Positions 63,335 through 64,000 of a stretch of 64,000 bases of DNA are shown in pieces. Below the pieces are notes generated by a model. It had not been told where the DNA came from, ran no database searches, and saw only the letters and a list, made by a program, of their open reading frames with translations. Made by a program: the position numbers and the translations under genes. The stretch spans positions 112,302 through 176,301 of the forward strand of contig NZ_JAAFZU010000077.1 of the NCBI RefSeq assembly GCF_018263905.1, written 5' to 3'. The stretch is from Loktanella sp. SALINAS62. GTDB lineage: Bacteria; Pseudomonadota; Alphaproteobacteria; Rhodobacterales; Rhodobacteraceae. Numbering within the stretch: the stretch's first letter is position 1; every line of letters begins with the position of its first letter.

Positions 63335-63679
63335 ATGGAAGACATGCTATTTTCTGATTTTCTGGTACTTGCTGCGGCTGGTATGTTTATTCTGGGGTAT
63401 CTGATCATCAATCAGATCATCCTGCGCACCATGCTTTTGATCGGAACAGCGCTTTATATCTGGTACTATGCTGTGTTCGATGACGCACCCCTGTGGCCCG
63501 CAATCTGGGCCAGTGCTGCGACAGGATCGGCCAACCTGATCGGCATGTTGAATTTGATTTACCGACGATCAGCATGGGCCATTCCAAAGGAATTTCGCGA
63601 TATTTACCGACATTTTGAGAACGGCAGTGCAAAAGTTGGCCACGGAAGTGGCGTGATAATCTCGCTGCGGGCAGCGTAA
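63335..63679 (+). pseudogene. Third Popeye-like membrane protein, truncated by an IS21-family insertion
   Basis: The first part encodes three TM helices like the two relatives upstream (ILGYLIINQIILRTMLLIGTALYIWYYAVF) and the start of the linker (PKEFRDIYRHFEN), where the cyclic-nucleotide domain should begin. From about 63625 the frame runs into the left end of an insertion sequence and stops at a TAA inside it, adding a short foreign tail (GSAKVGHGSGVIISLRAA). The domain itself is lost or lies beyond the element. The start could be 63308, 63335 or 63344; 63335 is taken by comparison with the relatives. Confidence 0.75.
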
Positions 63680-64000
63680 AATGTTGCCACTTTGGCTCTT
63701 TCTGTTTGCAGGGAGGGCGGGAGATTTTAGTCGTGGATTTATATTTGAAGGTCCGCCTCGCGCGTCGGGGCGGTATGAGCGAACGGGAGGCCGCCAGCCA
63801 TTTCGGGATCTCGCGTGCGAGCGTGAAGAAGATGATGATGTTTTCGGTCCCGCCCGGTTATCAGCGAACGGCGCAGATCAAGCGGCCCAAGCTGGATGGT
63901 TTCACCGGCTTTATCGACCAATGGATGCAAGACGATCTGAACCGTCCCCGTAAACAGCGCCACACCGCCAAGCGCATTTTTGAACGGCTGTGCGACGAGC
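63628..64000 (+). mobile_element. IS21-family insertion sequence, left end
   Basis: The element starts near TGCAAAAGTTGGCCAC (63628-63643). A related copy, TAAAATGTTGCCAC, lies at 63677-63690, the multiple terminal repeats expected for IS21 transposase binding. The transposase gene istA follows on the + strand. The right end and the target duplication are outside the window, so the exact left boundary is an estimate. Confidence 0.8.
63733..64000 (+). CDS. istA: IS21 family transposase IstA (N-terminal part)
   Basis: The first 89 residues of IstA are visible, starting at GTG (VDLYLKVRLARRGG) with GGGAG 9 nt upstream. A helix-turn-helix follows (MSEREAASHFGISRASVKKMM), then the strongly conserved IS21 blocks SVPPGYQRTAQIKRPKLDGF and RKQRHTAKRIFERLCDE. 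The catalytic DDE domain lies beyond the right edge. IstA cuts and joins the element ends with help from the ATPase IstB, which should follow. Confidence 0.92.
   Translation, partial: MDLYLKVRLARRGGMSEREAASHFGISRASVKKMMMFSVPPGYQRTAQIKRPKLDGFTGFIDQWMQDDLNRPRKQRHTAKRIFERLCDE

Noticed and set aside
63222..63404. 60-residue frame and a repeated 10-mer GTGAACTATG (63211 and 63301)
   Set aside because: The frame is cysteine/serine-rich without family resemblance and overlaps the start of the membrane receptor gene; a single repeated 10-mer is not enough to call an element.

Overview
The window looks like chromosomal DNA of an alphaproteobacterium, most likely a marine member of the Rhodobacterales (Roseobacter group). 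The signs are GC-rich coding on both strands, a GAAC-N7-GAAC LexA box in front of an imuA-imuB-dnaE2 cassette, a pntAB transhydrogenase, a kynureninase, TRAP and DppABCDF-type transporters, and a recurring intergenic repeat (AAATAyyCCGGGGG followed by GC-rich hairpins). No rRNA, tRNA, CRISPR array or phage module was seen. Gene density is close to complete, and most genes lie in short operons with 1-11 nt overlaps.

Layout. 1-9752: amino-acid/peptide catabolism (FAD oxidoreductase, ArgE-type deacetylase), a glycosyltransferase, a five-gene oligopeptide-type ABC importer and a MATE exporter. 9778-13793: DUF3422 protein, ornithine decarboxylase with a structured 5' leader, RluE-type pseudouridine synthase and a surface-type lipoprotein. 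13874-19428: pntAB, a small methyltransferase, an SDR and kynureninase. 19598-26915: a complete type I secretion locus (HlyD, ABC ATPase with a cysteine-free C39-like domain, TolC-family lipoprotein) with its Ig-repeat adhesin. 27069-36129: YihY, a kinase, a fumarylacetoacetase-type hydrolase, a PqiA/PqiA/PqiB/PqiC lipid-transport operon and an unusual fucosyltransferase-like/TPR fusion.

36126-47887 is a divergently arranged sugar locus. GH3 glucosidase, Gfo/Idh/MocA oxidoreductase and a GntR regulator run leftwards. An SsuD-type FMNH2 monooxygenase, an aldo/keto reductase, a flavin reductase and a TRAP importer run rightwards, followed by a convergent xylulokinase. The monooxygenase/AKR/flavin-reductase trio matches the enzyme set of oxidative sulfoquinovose desulfonation (sulfo-SMO pathway), but here with a TRAP importer and a GH3 enzyme. 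47990-53995 is the LexA-controlled mutasome.

55368-63679 is the most novel part. A class III nucleotidyl cyclase with a four-cysteine N-terminus is co-directional with an S9 peptidase, a large group II PLP decarboxylase and a protein of unknown function. Three genes for small membrane proteins with Popeye-like architecture (TM segments plus a cyclic-nucleotide-binding domain) flank it. The third is cut after its membrane segments by an IS21-family element that runs off the right edge. I read this as a candidate cyclic-nucleotide signalling island.
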